DNA from: Rhizobium sp. Root708
Lineage (GTDB): Bacteria; Pseudomonadota; Alphaproteobacteria; Rhizobiales; Rhizobiaceae
Direction of reading: 5' to 3'
NCBI RefSeq assembly: GCF_001429725.1
Contig: NZ_LMHV01000034.1
Coordinates: forward strand, 249,534 to 313,533
DNA length: 64,000 bases
Part shown: positions 44,549-52,345 of the stretch, piece after piece
Layout of the letters: each line of letters opens with the position of its first letter
Position numbering within the stretch: position 1 is the stretch's first letter
The notes under the pieces: model-generated
Told to the model about the DNA's origin: nothing
Databases searched by the model: none
Seen by the model: the letters and a program-made list of their open reading frames with translations, nothing else
Made by a program: the position numbers and the translations under genes

Positions 44549-44974
44549 TTACTTGGCGGCCTTGTCGGGCGCGGGAACGTCGGAGTTCTGCTTGCAGTCC
44601 TTCAGCCACACGTCATAGATCGGATGCTCGACGGCGTTGAGGCCGGGGCTATCGGCAAACATCCAGCCCGTGAAGATGCGGCGGATCTTGCGATCGAGCG
44701 TGATCTCGTCGACTTCCACAAAACCATCGATCTTCTGCGCTTCGGCCTGGTCACGCGAATAGCAAGCCTTCGGCGTTACCTGCAGCGCGCCGAACTGTAC
44801 GGTCTCGTTGACGTACACATCGAAGGTCGTGATGCGGCCGGTGATCTTGTCGAGACCGGAAAAAACGGCAACGGAGTTCTCGATGCGGGTAGCGGAGGCA
44901 ACCTGTGGCAGAAGGCCGAGCGCCAGTGAGAGCCCGGCGGCACGCAGGATCTGGTTCCGCGTGAAAAGCTTCAT
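44549..44974 (-). CDS. DUF2155 family exported protein
   Basis: A 141-aa protein with an N-terminal signal (ILRAAGLSLALGLLPQVASA, residues 9-28) and the DUF2155 core: GLDKITGRITTFDVYVNETVQFGAL, then CYSRD and FTGWMFADSPGLNAVEHPIYDVWLKDC. The two conserved cysteines may form a disulfide. The ATG at 44974 (MKLFTRN) is preferred to an earlier one. It usually neighbours NDUFA12 and aat in rhizobia, as here. Function unknown, probably periplasmic. Confidence 0.9.
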   Translation of the reverse strand: MKLFTRNQILRAAGLSLALGLLPQVASATRIENSVAVFSGLDKITGRITTFDVYVNETVQFGALQVTPKACYSRDQAEAQKIDGFVEVDEITLDRKIRRIFTGWMFADSPGLNAVEHPIYDVWLKDCKQNSDVPAPDKAAK

Positions 44975-45079
44975 ATCTGCCCGTCTCCACAGCATCTTAA
45001 AAATCGAAGGCCGCAATCGCTGCGGCCATTCTGCGGGGTAATGGTCAATTGTGGCCAAAAGCGGGGCCAGTGGCCCTGC

Positions 45080-45478
45080 TTAGTTGCCAGGCGTCCAGGC
45101 GTCGTAGTCGCCGGTGACGCGCGGGCGTTCGCCAGGAACGACCAGCGAGCCCGGAGGGCGATAAGCCTGCGGCGAGCCTGTCAGGTTTGCGCGGTGTGGC
45201 TTCTGCCACTCCTTGGCGACGTAGTTTTCCTGCGTCGGAGGAACGTTGGTCCGGTGATGCATCCAGCCATGCCAGCCGGGCGGAATTGCCGAAGCGTCGG
45301 CATAGCCCTTGTAGATCACCCAACGCCGCGGAAGGCCGTAGGACGACATGCCGCCTTCGTAGTAAACGTTACCCAATTCGTCTTCACCGACGCGCTTGCC
45401 GAAACGCCAGGTCGCGAAACGCGTACCGATCGTCTGACCGTTCCACCAGGTGAAGATTTGCACGAGTAGATTCTTCAT
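45080..45478 (-). CDS. NADH:ubiquinone oxidoreductase subunit NDUFA12 family protein
   Basis: A 132-aa homologue of the mitochondrial complex I accessory subunit NDUFA12 (B17.2). The characteristic segment GEDELGNVYYEGG is near residues 32-44, followed by RRWVIYKGYADASAIPPGWHGWMHHRTNVPP. In alphaproteobacteria it is an accessory subunit of the inner-membrane complex I. It ends 105 bases upstream of the DUF2155 gene on the same strand. Confidence 0.94.
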   Translation of the reverse strand: MKNLLVQIFTWWNGQTIGTRFATWRFGKRVGEDELGNVYYEGGMSSYGLPRRWVIYKGYADASAIPPGWHGWMHHRTNVPPTQENYVAKEWQKPHRANLTGSPQAYRPPGSLVVPGERPRVTGDYDAWTPGN

Positions 45479-45582
45479 GTCTTTTCCTTGAGCTTGCCGA
45501 ATGGCGAGCGGGACCAGAATTCGATCCCTCGCTTATGCCGCCAGCAGGAGGCGTTGTCCAGTGATTCCAAAGCAACACAGGC

Positions 45583-46044
45583 TCATTTCAGGGCCATCTT
45601 GAAGCCGAGATGCGATTGCTTGAAGCCCAGTCGTTCGTAGAAACGGTGCGCATCCTTGCGGCCGGCATTCGAGGTCAATTGGACGAGACGCAGACCGCTG
45701 CTTTTTGCTTCCGCGATGGCGAATTCGATCATCCGGGCACCGATACCCTGCCCGCGCATGTCGCCGCGTGTCTGCACGGCCTCGATAATCATCGACGATG
45801 AGCCGCGACCGACTAGCGCCGTCACGATCATCGTCTGGAACGTGCCGACAACCTGGCCTTCGCGTTCAGCAACATAGAGCGTCTGGTCCCGCGACGTCGC
45901 AATTCGCTCGAAGGCCCTCAGGTACTCACCGAAGACCTCGGGGGCCGTGGTGTCGCCATGGCCGCCAAGTTCGTCGGCGGCAAAGATGGCAACGAGCGCG
46001 GCGACGTCGGCGCTGCGCGCCTCGCGAATGGTGATCTCGTTCAT
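45583..46044 (-). CDS. GNAT family N-acetyltransferase
   Basis: A 153-aa acetyltransferase. The acetyl-CoA loop is RGDMRGQGIGARMIEFA near residue 95, followed by SNAGRKDAHRFYERLGFKQSHLGFK, a typical GNAT C-terminus. It follows another GNAT gene by 14 bases and that one follows gatB by four, so the three are likely one transcript. The substrate is unknown. Confidence 0.9.
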   Translation of the reverse strand: MNEITIREARSADVAALVAIFAADELGGHGDTTAPEVFGEYLRAFERIATSRDQTLYVAEREGQVVGTFQTMIVTALVGRGSSSMIIEAVQTRGDMRGQGIGARMIEFAIAEAKSSGLRLVQLTSNAGRKDAHRFYERLGFKQSHLGFKMALK

Positions 46045-46058
46045 GAGGGAGTTGTGAC

Positions 46059-46562
46059 CTAGTGCTGTTCGAGAGTTTTTTCGAGGATCAGCGTCGGTAT
46101 GCCGGATTGCCCGGGACCGTCGTTTTCATTGCGCCCGACATCCTCGAAGCCGTGAGCATGATAGAAGGCGATTGCGGTCGTGTTCCGCGGCTCGACCTCG
46201 AGACGCATGATCTCGGCGTCCGGAAAGCAGGTTTCCAGCTCGGCGAAGATCTCGCGCCCGATGCCCTGGCGATGCAGCGGCGGCCGGACATAGAGCAGAT
46301 GGAGCATGACCGTCTTGGTCATTTCATCCGACATGGCGGCATAACCGATGCCGCCGATGTCTTTTCCGTTGTCCGCAACCAGGAACTCGGCGTTTTTCTT
46401 CGCGAGCCTTGTCTGAAGCGCCGTCGGCGAAAACAGGTGCTCGATCAGCTCGCTCACCTTCGTTTCACCGTAGAGGCCGGCGTAAGTCGCGCGGAACCCT
46501 TCATCCAGCAGGGTACGGATCTTGCCGAGATCACGCTCGCTGGCGGTGCGCACGAAATACAC
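46059..46562 (-). CDS. GNAT family N-acetyltransferase
   Basis: A 167-aa acetyltransferase. Starts IRTLLDEGFRATYAGLYG after the first strand; the acetyl-CoA loop is RPPLHRQGIGREIFAELE near residue 95, then VEPRNTTAIAFYHAHGFEDVGR. It is only four bases downstream of gatB, which suggests co-transcription with the glutamyl-tRNA amidotransferase gene. No link between the two activities is known to me. Confidence 0.9.
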   Translation of the reverse strand: MYFVRTASERDLGKIRTLLDEGFRATYAGLYGETKVSELIEHLFSPTALQTRLAKKNAEFLVADNGKDIGGIGYAAMSDEMTKTVMLHLLYVRPPLHRQGIGREIFAELETCFPDAEIMRLEVEPRNTTAIAFYHAHGFEDVGRNENDGPGQSGIPTLILEKTLEQH

Positions 46563-46566
46563 GACC

Positions 46567-48069
46567 TTACACCTCGATGCCGAGTTTCGCTTTCACGAGA
46601 GCCTGGACAGCTTGCGGGTTCGCCTTGCCGCCCGTTGCCTTCATCACCTGACCGACGAACCAGCCAGCGAGTGTCGGCTTGGCCTGAACCTTTGCGACCT
46701 GATCCGGGTTGGCGGCGATGATTTCGTCGACAGCCTTCTCGATCGCGCCGGTATCGGTGACCTGCTTCATGCCGCGAGATTCGACGATCTCGGCAGGATC
46801 GCCGCCCTCGGTCAGCACGATTTCGAACAGGTCCTTTGCGATCTTTCCGGAGATAGTCTCCGCCTTGATCAGGTCAATGATCGCACCGAGCTGGGCCGGC
46901 GAAACCGGCGTTTCCTCGATGCTCTTGCCGATCCGGTTCAGGGCGCCGAGCAGGTCGTTGATGACCCAGTTGGCGGCTGCCTTGCCGTCGCGGCCTTCGG
47001 CAACGGCTTCGAAATAATCGGCAATCGCCTTTTCCGAAACCAGAACGGAAGCGTCGTAGATCGACAGGCCGACTTCGCGCACGAAGCGCTCCTTCTTGTC
47101 GTCTGGCAGCTCCGGCAGATCGGCTTCCAGCGCCTTGACGAAAGCATCGTCGAACTCAAGCGGCAGGAGATCCGGATCCGGGAAGTAGCGGTAGTCGTGA
47201 GCATCTTCCTTGGAACGCATCGAACGCGTCTCGCCCTTGTTCGGGTCGAAGAGACGGGTCTCCTGCTCGATCGTGCCGCCATCTTCCAGAACGCCGATCT
47301 GGCGTCGGGCTTCGTATTCGATCGCCTGGCCGATGAAGCGGATGGAGTTGACGTTCTTGATCTCGCAACGCGTGCCGAATTCCGTGCCCGGACGACGGAC
47401 GGAGACGTTGACGTCGGCGCGCATGGAGCCTTCGTCCATGTTGCCGTCGCATGTGCCGAGGTAGCGCACGATCGCGCGCAGCTTCGTCATGTAAGCCTTG
47501 GCTTCGTCCGAGGAACGCATGTCGGGCTTGGAGACGATCTCCATCAGCGCGACGCCCGAACGGTTGAGGTCGACATAGGACATCGTGGCGTGCTGATCGT
47601 GCAGCGACTTGCCGGCGTCCTGCTCCAGATGCAGTCGCTCGATGCCGATCTCGATGTCCTCGAACTGGCCCTGACGATCCGGACCGAGCGAGATGATGAT
47701 CTTGCCTTCGCCGACGATCGGATCCTTGAACTGCGAGATCTGATAGCCCTGCGGCAGGTCGGGATAGAAGTAGTTCTTGCGGTCGAAGAGCGAGCGCTTG
47801 TTGATCTGCGCCTTGAGACCAAGGCCGGTGCGGACGGCCTGCCTGACGCATTCCTCGTTGATGACAGGCAGCATGCCGGGCATGGCCGCATCGACGAGCG
47901 AGACGTTGGAATTCTGCGGCTTGCCGAATTCGGTCGCGGCGCCCGAGAACAGCTTCGAATTCGACAGCACCTGCGCATGGACTTCCATGCCGATGATGAC
48001 TTCCCAATCGCCAGTGGCGCCGGGAATGAAGCGTTTCGGATCAGGCGTGCGAACGTCGACAAGGGTCAT
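46567..48069 (-). CDS. gatB: Asp-tRNA(Asn)/Glu-tRNA(Gln) amidotransferase subunit B
   Basis: A 500-aa subunit that binds the mischarged tRNA and phosphorylates its side chain before amidation by GatA. Signatures are GMEVHAQ near residue 28, the DLNRSG..LMEIVSKPDMRS segment and DVNVSVR; the C-terminal YqeY-like tail domain is present. Rhizobia lack glutaminyl-tRNA synthetase, so this complex makes Gln-tRNA(Gln). Unlike many genomes, gatB is separated from gatCA here by 2.3 kb of other genes. Confidence 0.97.
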   Translation of the reverse strand: MTLVDVRTPDPKRFIPGATGDWEVIIGMEVHAQVLSNSKLFSGAATEFGKPQNSNVSLVDAAMPGMLPVINEECVRQAVRTGLGLKAQINKRSLFDRKNYFYPDLPQGYQISQFKDPIVGEGKIIISLGPDRQGQFEDIEIGIERLHLEQDAGKSLHDQHATMSYVDLNRSGVALMEIVSKPDMRSSDEAKAYMTKLRAIVRYLGTCDGNMDEGSMRADVNVSVRRPGTEFGTRCEIKNVNSIRFIGQAIEYEARRQIGVLEDGGTIEQETRLFDPNKGETRSMRSKEDAHDYRYFPDPDLLPLEFDDAFVKALEADLPELPDDKKERFVREVGLSIYDASVLVSEKAIADYFEAVAEGRDGKAAANWVINDLLGALNRIGKSIEETPVSPAQLGAIIDLIKAETISGKIAKDLFEIVLTEGGDPAEIVESRGMKQVTDTGAIEKAVDEIIAANPDQVAKVQAKPTLAGWFVGQVMKATGGKANPQAVQALVKAKLGIEV

Positions 48070-48209
48070 GGAAATGCTCTTTTGAGGCTATCTTATTCAA
48101 CAGGTGAGGTAACGGAAATGGCTTGCCGGTGCAAGGCTTTCGGCTGTGCGTCGCAGCAAGCCGGCCGGTTTGGTGCATGTTAACGCATCGACATTAGCCT
48201 GAGCCGATC

Positions 48210-48521
48210 ATGGCAACACATATTCTGACAATCCTTGCACTCTTCATGGGACTGAACGCCCTCGCCTTCCTGGTCTATTTTCTGGACAAGCAGGCCGCGC
48301 GCAGCCGTCGGAGGCGGATCAGCGAGAGGACGCTGCTGACGCTGGCACTGATCGGAGGCAGCCTCGGCGCCGTTTGCGCGCAAAGACTGCTACGCCACAA
48401 GACGCAGAAGGAACCGTTTCGGACGCTGCTGAAGGCAATCCTCGTGTTTCATGCCACCGCTGTCATTGTTCTCTCGGCTGCGGCCGGATACATTTTTCTG
48501 GAGCTGCCGCTGCTAGACTGA
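48210..48521 (+). CDS. DUF1294 family membrane protein
   Basis: A 103-aa protein with three hydrophobic segments. The conserved DUF1294 features are YFLDKQAARSRRRRISERTLL (residues 23-43), GGSLGAVCAQRLLRHKTQKEPF after the second helix, and a final hydrophobic segment. Function unknown. It ends one base before the convergent GNAT gene. Confidence 0.85.
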   Translation: MATHILTILALFMGLNALAFLVYFLDKQAARSRRRRISERTLLTLALIGGSLGAVCAQRLLRHKTQKEPFRTLLKAILVFHATAVIVLSAAAGYIFLELPLLD

Positions 48522-49025
48522 TCAGTATGTTCCGTCGTCAACGGAAACCAGCGATTTTGACAGGCCCACGGATGGCACATCCCGATCGAGCTTGGGGTTG
48601 TAGGCGATCGACAGCCAGTGAATCGCGTATCCGCGTTTCTGGAAGAAGCTGATCGCCTCGGTGTTTCCGGAGTGGGTCTGCATCGCCGCCGTATCGAAGC
48701 CGTGCCCGACGATTTCTTTTTCAAGTTCCTGCAGAAGCGCTGTTCCGAGGCCATGGCCGATGAAAGACGGATCGATCCAGAAATCCGAAATCTTCTCGTC
48801 GAGCGTTTCGCGCGCAGCCCAGCCCGCCGCATGCCCGTTCCACTCGATGACCGTAACGGTGATCCAGCTGTTCGAAACGAAATTGAAGAAAGCACTGCGT
48901 GCCGCATCGAGCATGGCATCCGCTTCGCCGATCGACATCATCGCCTTCTGCCAGGCCCTTACACCGATCTCGCTCAAAAGCTCCGCTTCATCGTCACGAG
49001 CATTGCGAATATGGATCAACGACAC
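48522..49025 (-). CDS. GNAT family N-acetyltransferase
   Basis: A 167-aa acetyltransferase with WAARETLDEKISDFWIDPSFIGHGLGTALLQELE (the acetyl-CoA loop near residue 90) and NTEAISFFQKRGYAIHW near residue 122. It is one of four GNAT genes between 45.6 and 50.4 kb. The stop abuts the DUF1294 gene on the other strand. The substrate is unknown. Confidence 0.88.
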   Translation of the reverse strand: MSLIHIRNARDDEAELLSEIGVRAWQKAMMSIGEADAMLDAARSAFFNFVSNSWITVTVIEWNGHAAGWAARETLDEKISDFWIDPSFIGHGLGTALLQELEKEIVGHGFDTAAMQTHSGNTEAISFFQKRGYAIHWLSIAYNPKLDRDVPSVGLSKSLVSVDDGTY

Positions 49026-49127
49026 CTCCGTGCTGAGATCGAATTAAACCACCGAATCGTCGCGTTATCAAAGCCTTACGTTCGCGGCGCGAATTTCTTG
49101 TTGAGAATCGCTCGACGGTTGCAAAAC

Positions 49128-49156
49128 TTGACCTCGCTCCCTGCTGACGGTATCAA
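49128..49156 (+). promoter_or_regulatory. sigma70-type promoter of the candidate sRNA
   Basis: TTGACC at 49128-49133, 17 bases, TATCAA at 49151-49156. Good agreement with the housekeeping consensus and optimal spacing; transcription would start near 49163. Confidence 0.5.
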
Positions 49157-49162
49157 GGCGCC

Positions 49163-49273
49163 ATGTTGAACTCATACTCTGAGACCCGGTAGAGGCCCTG
49201 CCCGCAGGTTTTCCTGCGCGCGGGCCTGAAAAAAACGAAGCCCTGACGTCCAATCGGACGCCAGATCGTTTTT
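49163..49273 (+). ncRNA. candidate trans-acting small RNA of about 110 nt
   Basis: A 286-base gap between a GNAT gene and the YjhX-type gene holds a complete small transcription unit: a sigma70-type promoter; a hairpin (49194-49226) with GGCCC/GGGCC outer and CGCAGG/CCTGCG inner pairing around a TTTT loop; an A-rich single-stranded linker (CCTGAAAAAAACGAAG); and a terminator stem CTGACGTCC / GGACGCCAG (49243-49264, one mismatch) with an AATC loop, followed by five T residues. Hairpin, open linker, terminator is the layout of Hfq-type sRNAs. I do not recognise it as a named family. It could instead be a leader of the gene at 49312, but the terminator would then act as an attenuator. Confidence 0.5.
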
Positions 49274-49311
49274 ATGCGCCCACTCGGCGCTAATACCGGA
49301 TCACCATATCC

Positions 49312-49569
49312 ATGGACATTTCACGCACGGAGCAGCGTATCCTGCACCTATTGGCCCAGGGCGGCCGCATTGAAATCGAACGCAACGACAACCGGAAAAT
49401 CGAAGCGGTGAAGTGCTTCACCCGCGACGGCTGGGCTTACCCCGGCTTCGGTATCGAGCTGTTTCGCAAGTTGAAGCAGAAGCGGGCGATCAAATCCTCG
49501 GGCGGCAAGCCTTACCGCATCACAGAACGAGGTTTGGTTCTCGTGAGGGCAGAACAGGATAACAGGTAG
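49312..49569 (+). CDS. YjhX family protein (UPF0386, putative toxin family)
   Basis: An 85-aa protein. It matches E. coli YjhX along its length: RTEQRILHLLAQGGRIEI, then ECxxREG-like KCFTRDGW, FRKLKQKRAIKSSGGKPYRITERG, and the C-terminal VRAEQDNR. YjhX is listed as the toxin of the YjhX/YjhQ pair, where YjhQ is a GNAT acetyltransferase. No gene is immediately adjacent on the same strand, but three GNAT genes lie within 3 kb on the other strand. The ribosome site is weak. Toxin action is inferred only from the family. Confidence 0.85.
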   Translation: MDISRTEQRILHLLAQGGRIEIERNDNRKIEAVKCFTRDGWAYPGFGIELFRKLKQKRAIKSSGGKPYRITERGLVLVRAEQDNR

Positions 49570-49613
49570 CCTTTCGACATCCAGCCGCGCGTCACCTCGG
49601 CGCGCGGCCTCGT

Positions 49614-49889
49614 TCACCGAAGAGCGGCAAGCTCCGCCCTCATCACCGACCATTCCTCGGCCATCGTGCCGGTCCCGCGGCGCTTGCCGGCTCGGCGGTA
49701 CCAGTAGTCGGCGTTCCAATCGTCGCCTTCGATGCGGTGGCAGATCGCATGCCCCCAGTCGAAGGGCGCCTCGCCTTCATGCGCCTGGCAAATCTCGTGC
49801 ACCGCCTGCCACTCGGCACCCATCACGAACCCCACCGCCGCAAGGCGATCGAGCGCTTCGATCATGTCAGTGAGATCCTGTTTGGACAT
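49614..49889 (-). CDS. conserved rhizobial protein of unknown function
   Basis: A 91-aa protein rich in Trp, His and acidic residues (EWQAVHEICQAHEGEAPFDWGHAICHRIEGDDWNADYWYRRAG). The His and Cys spacing could bind a metal. A strong GGGAGGAGG ribosome site precedes the ATG at 49889. It follows the GNAT gene at 49914 by 24 bases, so it is probably the end of the gatCA-GNAT transcript. No family is recognised. Confidence 0.78.
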   Translation of the reverse strand: MSKQDLTDMIEALDRLAAVGFVMGAEWQAVHEICQAHEGEAPFDWGHAICHRIEGDDWNADYWYRRAGKRRGTGTMAEEWSVMRAELAALR

Positions 49890-49913
49890 AAGCCTCCTCC
49901 CGAGACTGCGGCC

Positions 49914-50408
49914 TTAGCCGAAATGCTTCTCCAGATGCACCTGCTCAAGCGAAATTCCGAGCTCTTGATCGAACGTCTGACCTCGCCGGACGATCGAGAA
50001 GCCGGCTCGCTCGTAGAGCCGAATAGCGCGCGTATTGGTCGCTCGGGTGTCGATTTTTGCAGCCCTGAAGCCGTCGGCGGCAATGCGTTCGATGAAATAA
50101 CTAACAAGGGCGAAGCCAATGCCACCGCCCTGGTGAGCGGGATCTATCCAGATATCAGAGATACAATCTGGCTCGTATTCTCGCGCGCCCCACCCGACGA
50201 TCCGGCCTTCAAGTTCAGCGACGGCGACATCGCCTTTAGCCGTAGCGGCATAATCAAGGAACGCCACGCGGGCACGTTCGACGACGTGATCCTGGCTGAA
50301 GGCAGCCTCTTCGGTGCTGCCGGATTTCCATGCCGCAAAACCGACTTCGCCGACCATGGGATGGTCGGCGACGGTCATTTTTCGGATTTTAAGTTCGCTT
50401 ACCACCAC
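49914..50408 (-). CDS. GNAT family N-acetyltransferase
   Basis: A 164-aa acetyltransferase. Its core has DCISDIWIDPAHQGGGIGFALVSYFIE (acetyl-CoA loop near residue 95) and KIDTRATNTRAIRLYERAGFSIVRRG. The ATG overlaps the end of gatA by ten bases, so it is translationally coupled to gatA. The substrate is unknown. Confidence 0.9.
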   Translation of the reverse strand: MVVSELKIRKMTVADHPMVGEVGFAAWKSGSTEEAAFSQDHVVERARVAFLDYAATAKGDVAVAELEGRIVGWGAREYEPDCISDIWIDPAHQGGGIGFALVSYFIERIAADGFRAAKIDTRATNTRAIRLYERAGFSIVRRGQTFDQELGISLEQVHLEKHFG

Positions 50409-51880
50409 TTGGCGGGGGTGAACTTGCCCGCCGCCTGTTCGATCACGTGCGCCGTCTTGAACAGGGTCTCTTCGTCGAAAGGCTTGCCGATCAGCTGCAG
50501 GCCGAGCGGGAGACCCTTGTGGTCGAGGCCGGCGGGAACGGCAATGCCGGGCAGTCCGGCCATGTTCACTGTCACGGTGAAGATGTCGTTCAGGTACATC
50601 TTGACCGGATCCGATGCGAGATTCTCGTCAGCGACACCAAAGGCTGACGACGGGGTCGCGGGTGTCAGGATCGCATCGACACCGGCGTTGAAGGCCAGTT
50701 CGAAGTCGCGCTTGATCAGCGTGCGAACCTTCTGGGCCTTGATGTAGTATGCGTCGTAGTAACCGGCGGACAGAACGTAGGTGCCGATCATGATGCGGCG
50801 CTTGACTTCCTTGCCGAAGCCGGCGGCGCGCGTCCTTTCGTACATGTCGACGATGTCCTTGCCATCGACACGCAAGCCGTAACGGACGCCGTCATAGCGG
50901 GCAAGGTTGGACGAGGCTTCCGCCGGAGCGACGATATAGTAGGCCGGGAGGGCGTACTTCGTGTGCGGCAACGAGATGTTGACGATCTCGGCGCCGGCGT
51001 CCTTCAGCCAGGCAATGCCCTGCTGCCAGAGCGTTTCGATTTCTTCGGGCATGCCATCGACGCGGTATTCATTCGGGATGCCGATCTTCATGCCCTTCAG
51101 CGACTGGCCGAGTGCGGCTTCATAGTCGGGAACCGGCAGGTCGACGGAGGTCGTGTCCTTGGAATCGACCGAGGCCATCGACTTCAGCAGGATTGCGGCA
51201 TCGCGCACATCGCGGGCAATCGGGCCAGCCTGATCGAGGGAAGATGCGAAGGCTACCGTACCCCAGCGCGAGCAACGGCCGTAGGTCGGCTTGATGCCGA
51301 CGGTGCCGGTGAAGGCTGCCGGCTGGCGGATCGAGCCGCCGGTATCGGTTGCGGTAGCGCCGGCGCAGAGGTGGGCCGCAACGGCAGCCGCCGAACCGCC
51401 GGACGAGCCGCCGGGTACCAGCTGCTGGTTGGAGCCAGCCGAACGCCAGGGATTGATCACCGCGCCGTAGTAGGAGGTCTCGTTGGAAGAGCCCATGGCG
51501 AACTCGTCCATGTTGAGCTTGCCGAGCATGACGGCGCCATCGTCCCACAGGTTCTGCGTGACCGTCGACTCGTAGTGCGGCTTGAAACCATCGAGGATGT
51601 GGCTGCAGGCCTGAGTATGAATGCCTTCGGTGGCGAACAGGTCCTTGATGCCGAGCGGGATGCCTTCGAGCTCACCGCCCTTCCCGCCTGCGAGACGCGC
51701 GTCGGAGGCTTCCGCCATCTGCAGCGCCTTTTCGGGCGTCACCTTGATGTAGGCGTTGAGCTTTTCGTTGGCCGTTTCGATCGCCGAAATATAGGCTTCG
51801 GTGAGTTCGGTCGCTTTGATTTCCTTGGCGCGCAGCTTCTTGCGGGCTTCGGCAATGGTCAGGCTGGTGAGTTCGCTCAT
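50399..51880 (-). CDS. gatA: Asp-tRNA(Asn)/Glu-tRNA(Gln) amidotransferase subunit A
   Basis: A 493-aa amidase subunit that releases ammonia from glutamine for the GatB site. The amidase signature is complete: catalytic Lys in GIPLGIKDLFATEG near residue 77, and the Ser-cisSer pair in GGSSGGSAAAVAAHLC near residue 150-165 followed by TDTGGSIRQPAAF. The ATG at 51880 (MSELTSL) was chosen over 51895. It follows gatC by 54 bases. Confidence 0.97.
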   Translation of the reverse strand: MSELTSLTIAEARKKLRAKEIKATELTEAYISAIETANEKLNAYIKVTPEKALQMAEASDARLAGGKGGELEGIPLGIKDLFATEGIHTQACSHILDGFKPHYESTVTQNLWDDGAVMLGKLNMDEFAMGSSNETSYYGAVINPWRSAGSNQQLVPGGSSGGSAAAVAAHLCAGATATDTGGSIRQPAAFTGTVGIKPTYGRCSRWGTVAFASSLDQAGPIARDVRDAAILLKSMASVDSKDTTSVDLPVPDYEAALGQSLKGMKIGIPNEYRVDGMPEEIETLWQQGIAWLKDAGAEIVNISLPHTKYALPAYYIVAPAEASSNLARYDGVRYGLRVDGKDIVDMYERTRAAGFGKEVKRRIMIGTYVLSAGYYDAYYIKAQKVRTLIKRDFELAFNAGVDAILTPATPSSAFGVADENLASDPVKMYLNDIFTVTVNMAGLPGIAVPAGLDHKGLPLGLQLIGKPFDEETLFKTAHVIEQAAGKFTPAKWW

Positions 51881-51934
51881 GGTAATTCGCTTCAAATCTG
51901 GAATGGCAACGGAGGTCGGAAAACGGCGAAGGCC

Positions 51935-52222
51935 TTATTCGACGACTTTGGGTACCAGGAAGAAATTCTGATCGGTAACGGGCGCGTTCGAAACGATGTC
52001 GGCGGCCTTGTTGCCGTCGGTCACGTTATCGGTGCGCTTCTTCATCTCCATCGGCGTGACCGATGTCATTGCCTCGACGCCTTCGACATCGACTTCGGAG
52101 AGCTGCTCGACGAAGCCGAGGATACCATTCAGCTCACCCACCATGCGATTTGCCTCTTCTTCGGTGACGGCAATACGGGCAAGGCGCGCTACGCGCTTAA
52201 CGGTGGCAAAGTCGACGGACAT
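51935..52222 (-). CDS. gatC: Asp-tRNA(Asn)/Glu-tRNA(Gln) amidotransferase subunit C
   Basis: A 95-aa bridging subunit that wraps around GatA and GatB. Family marks: VKRVARLARIAVTEEEA at the N-terminus, LNGILGFVEQLSEVDVEGV in the middle, and the C-terminal NAPVTDQNFFLVPKVVE. A GGAGAA ribosome site precedes the ATG. It is the first gene of the gatC-gatA-GNAT-hypothetical transcript. Confidence 0.96.
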   Translation of the reverse strand: MSVDFATVKRVARLARIAVTEEEANRMVGELNGILGFVEQLSEVDVEGVEAMTSVTPMEMKKRTDNVTDGNKAADIVSNAPVTDQNFFLVPKVVE

Positions 52223-52256
52223 GGTATTCTCCGGATAGGATTTTCCTACCCGCTAT

Positions 52257-52294
52257 AAAGGCCATGCCCGCTGTGCGCAACGGGCATGGCCTTT
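52257..52294 (-). terminator. terminator between the UPF0173 gene and gatC
   Basis: Perfect 14-bp inverted repeat AAAGGCCATGCCCG / CGGGCATGGCCTTT with a ten-base loop. It ends the UPF0173 transcript and separates it from gatCA on the same strand. Confidence 0.8.
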
Positions 52295-52345
52295 CGATTG
52301 CGTAGAATTCCGCCACCGAAATCGGAGCGGTTTCGCAGAGGCGAC

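Noticed and set aside
46522..48183. 553-aa open frame on the + strand
   Set aside because: Antisense to gatB, whose protein is fully conserved; codon-position bias follows gatB.
50963..52258. 431-aa + strand frame
   Set aside because: Antisense to gatA and gatC; no start signal.
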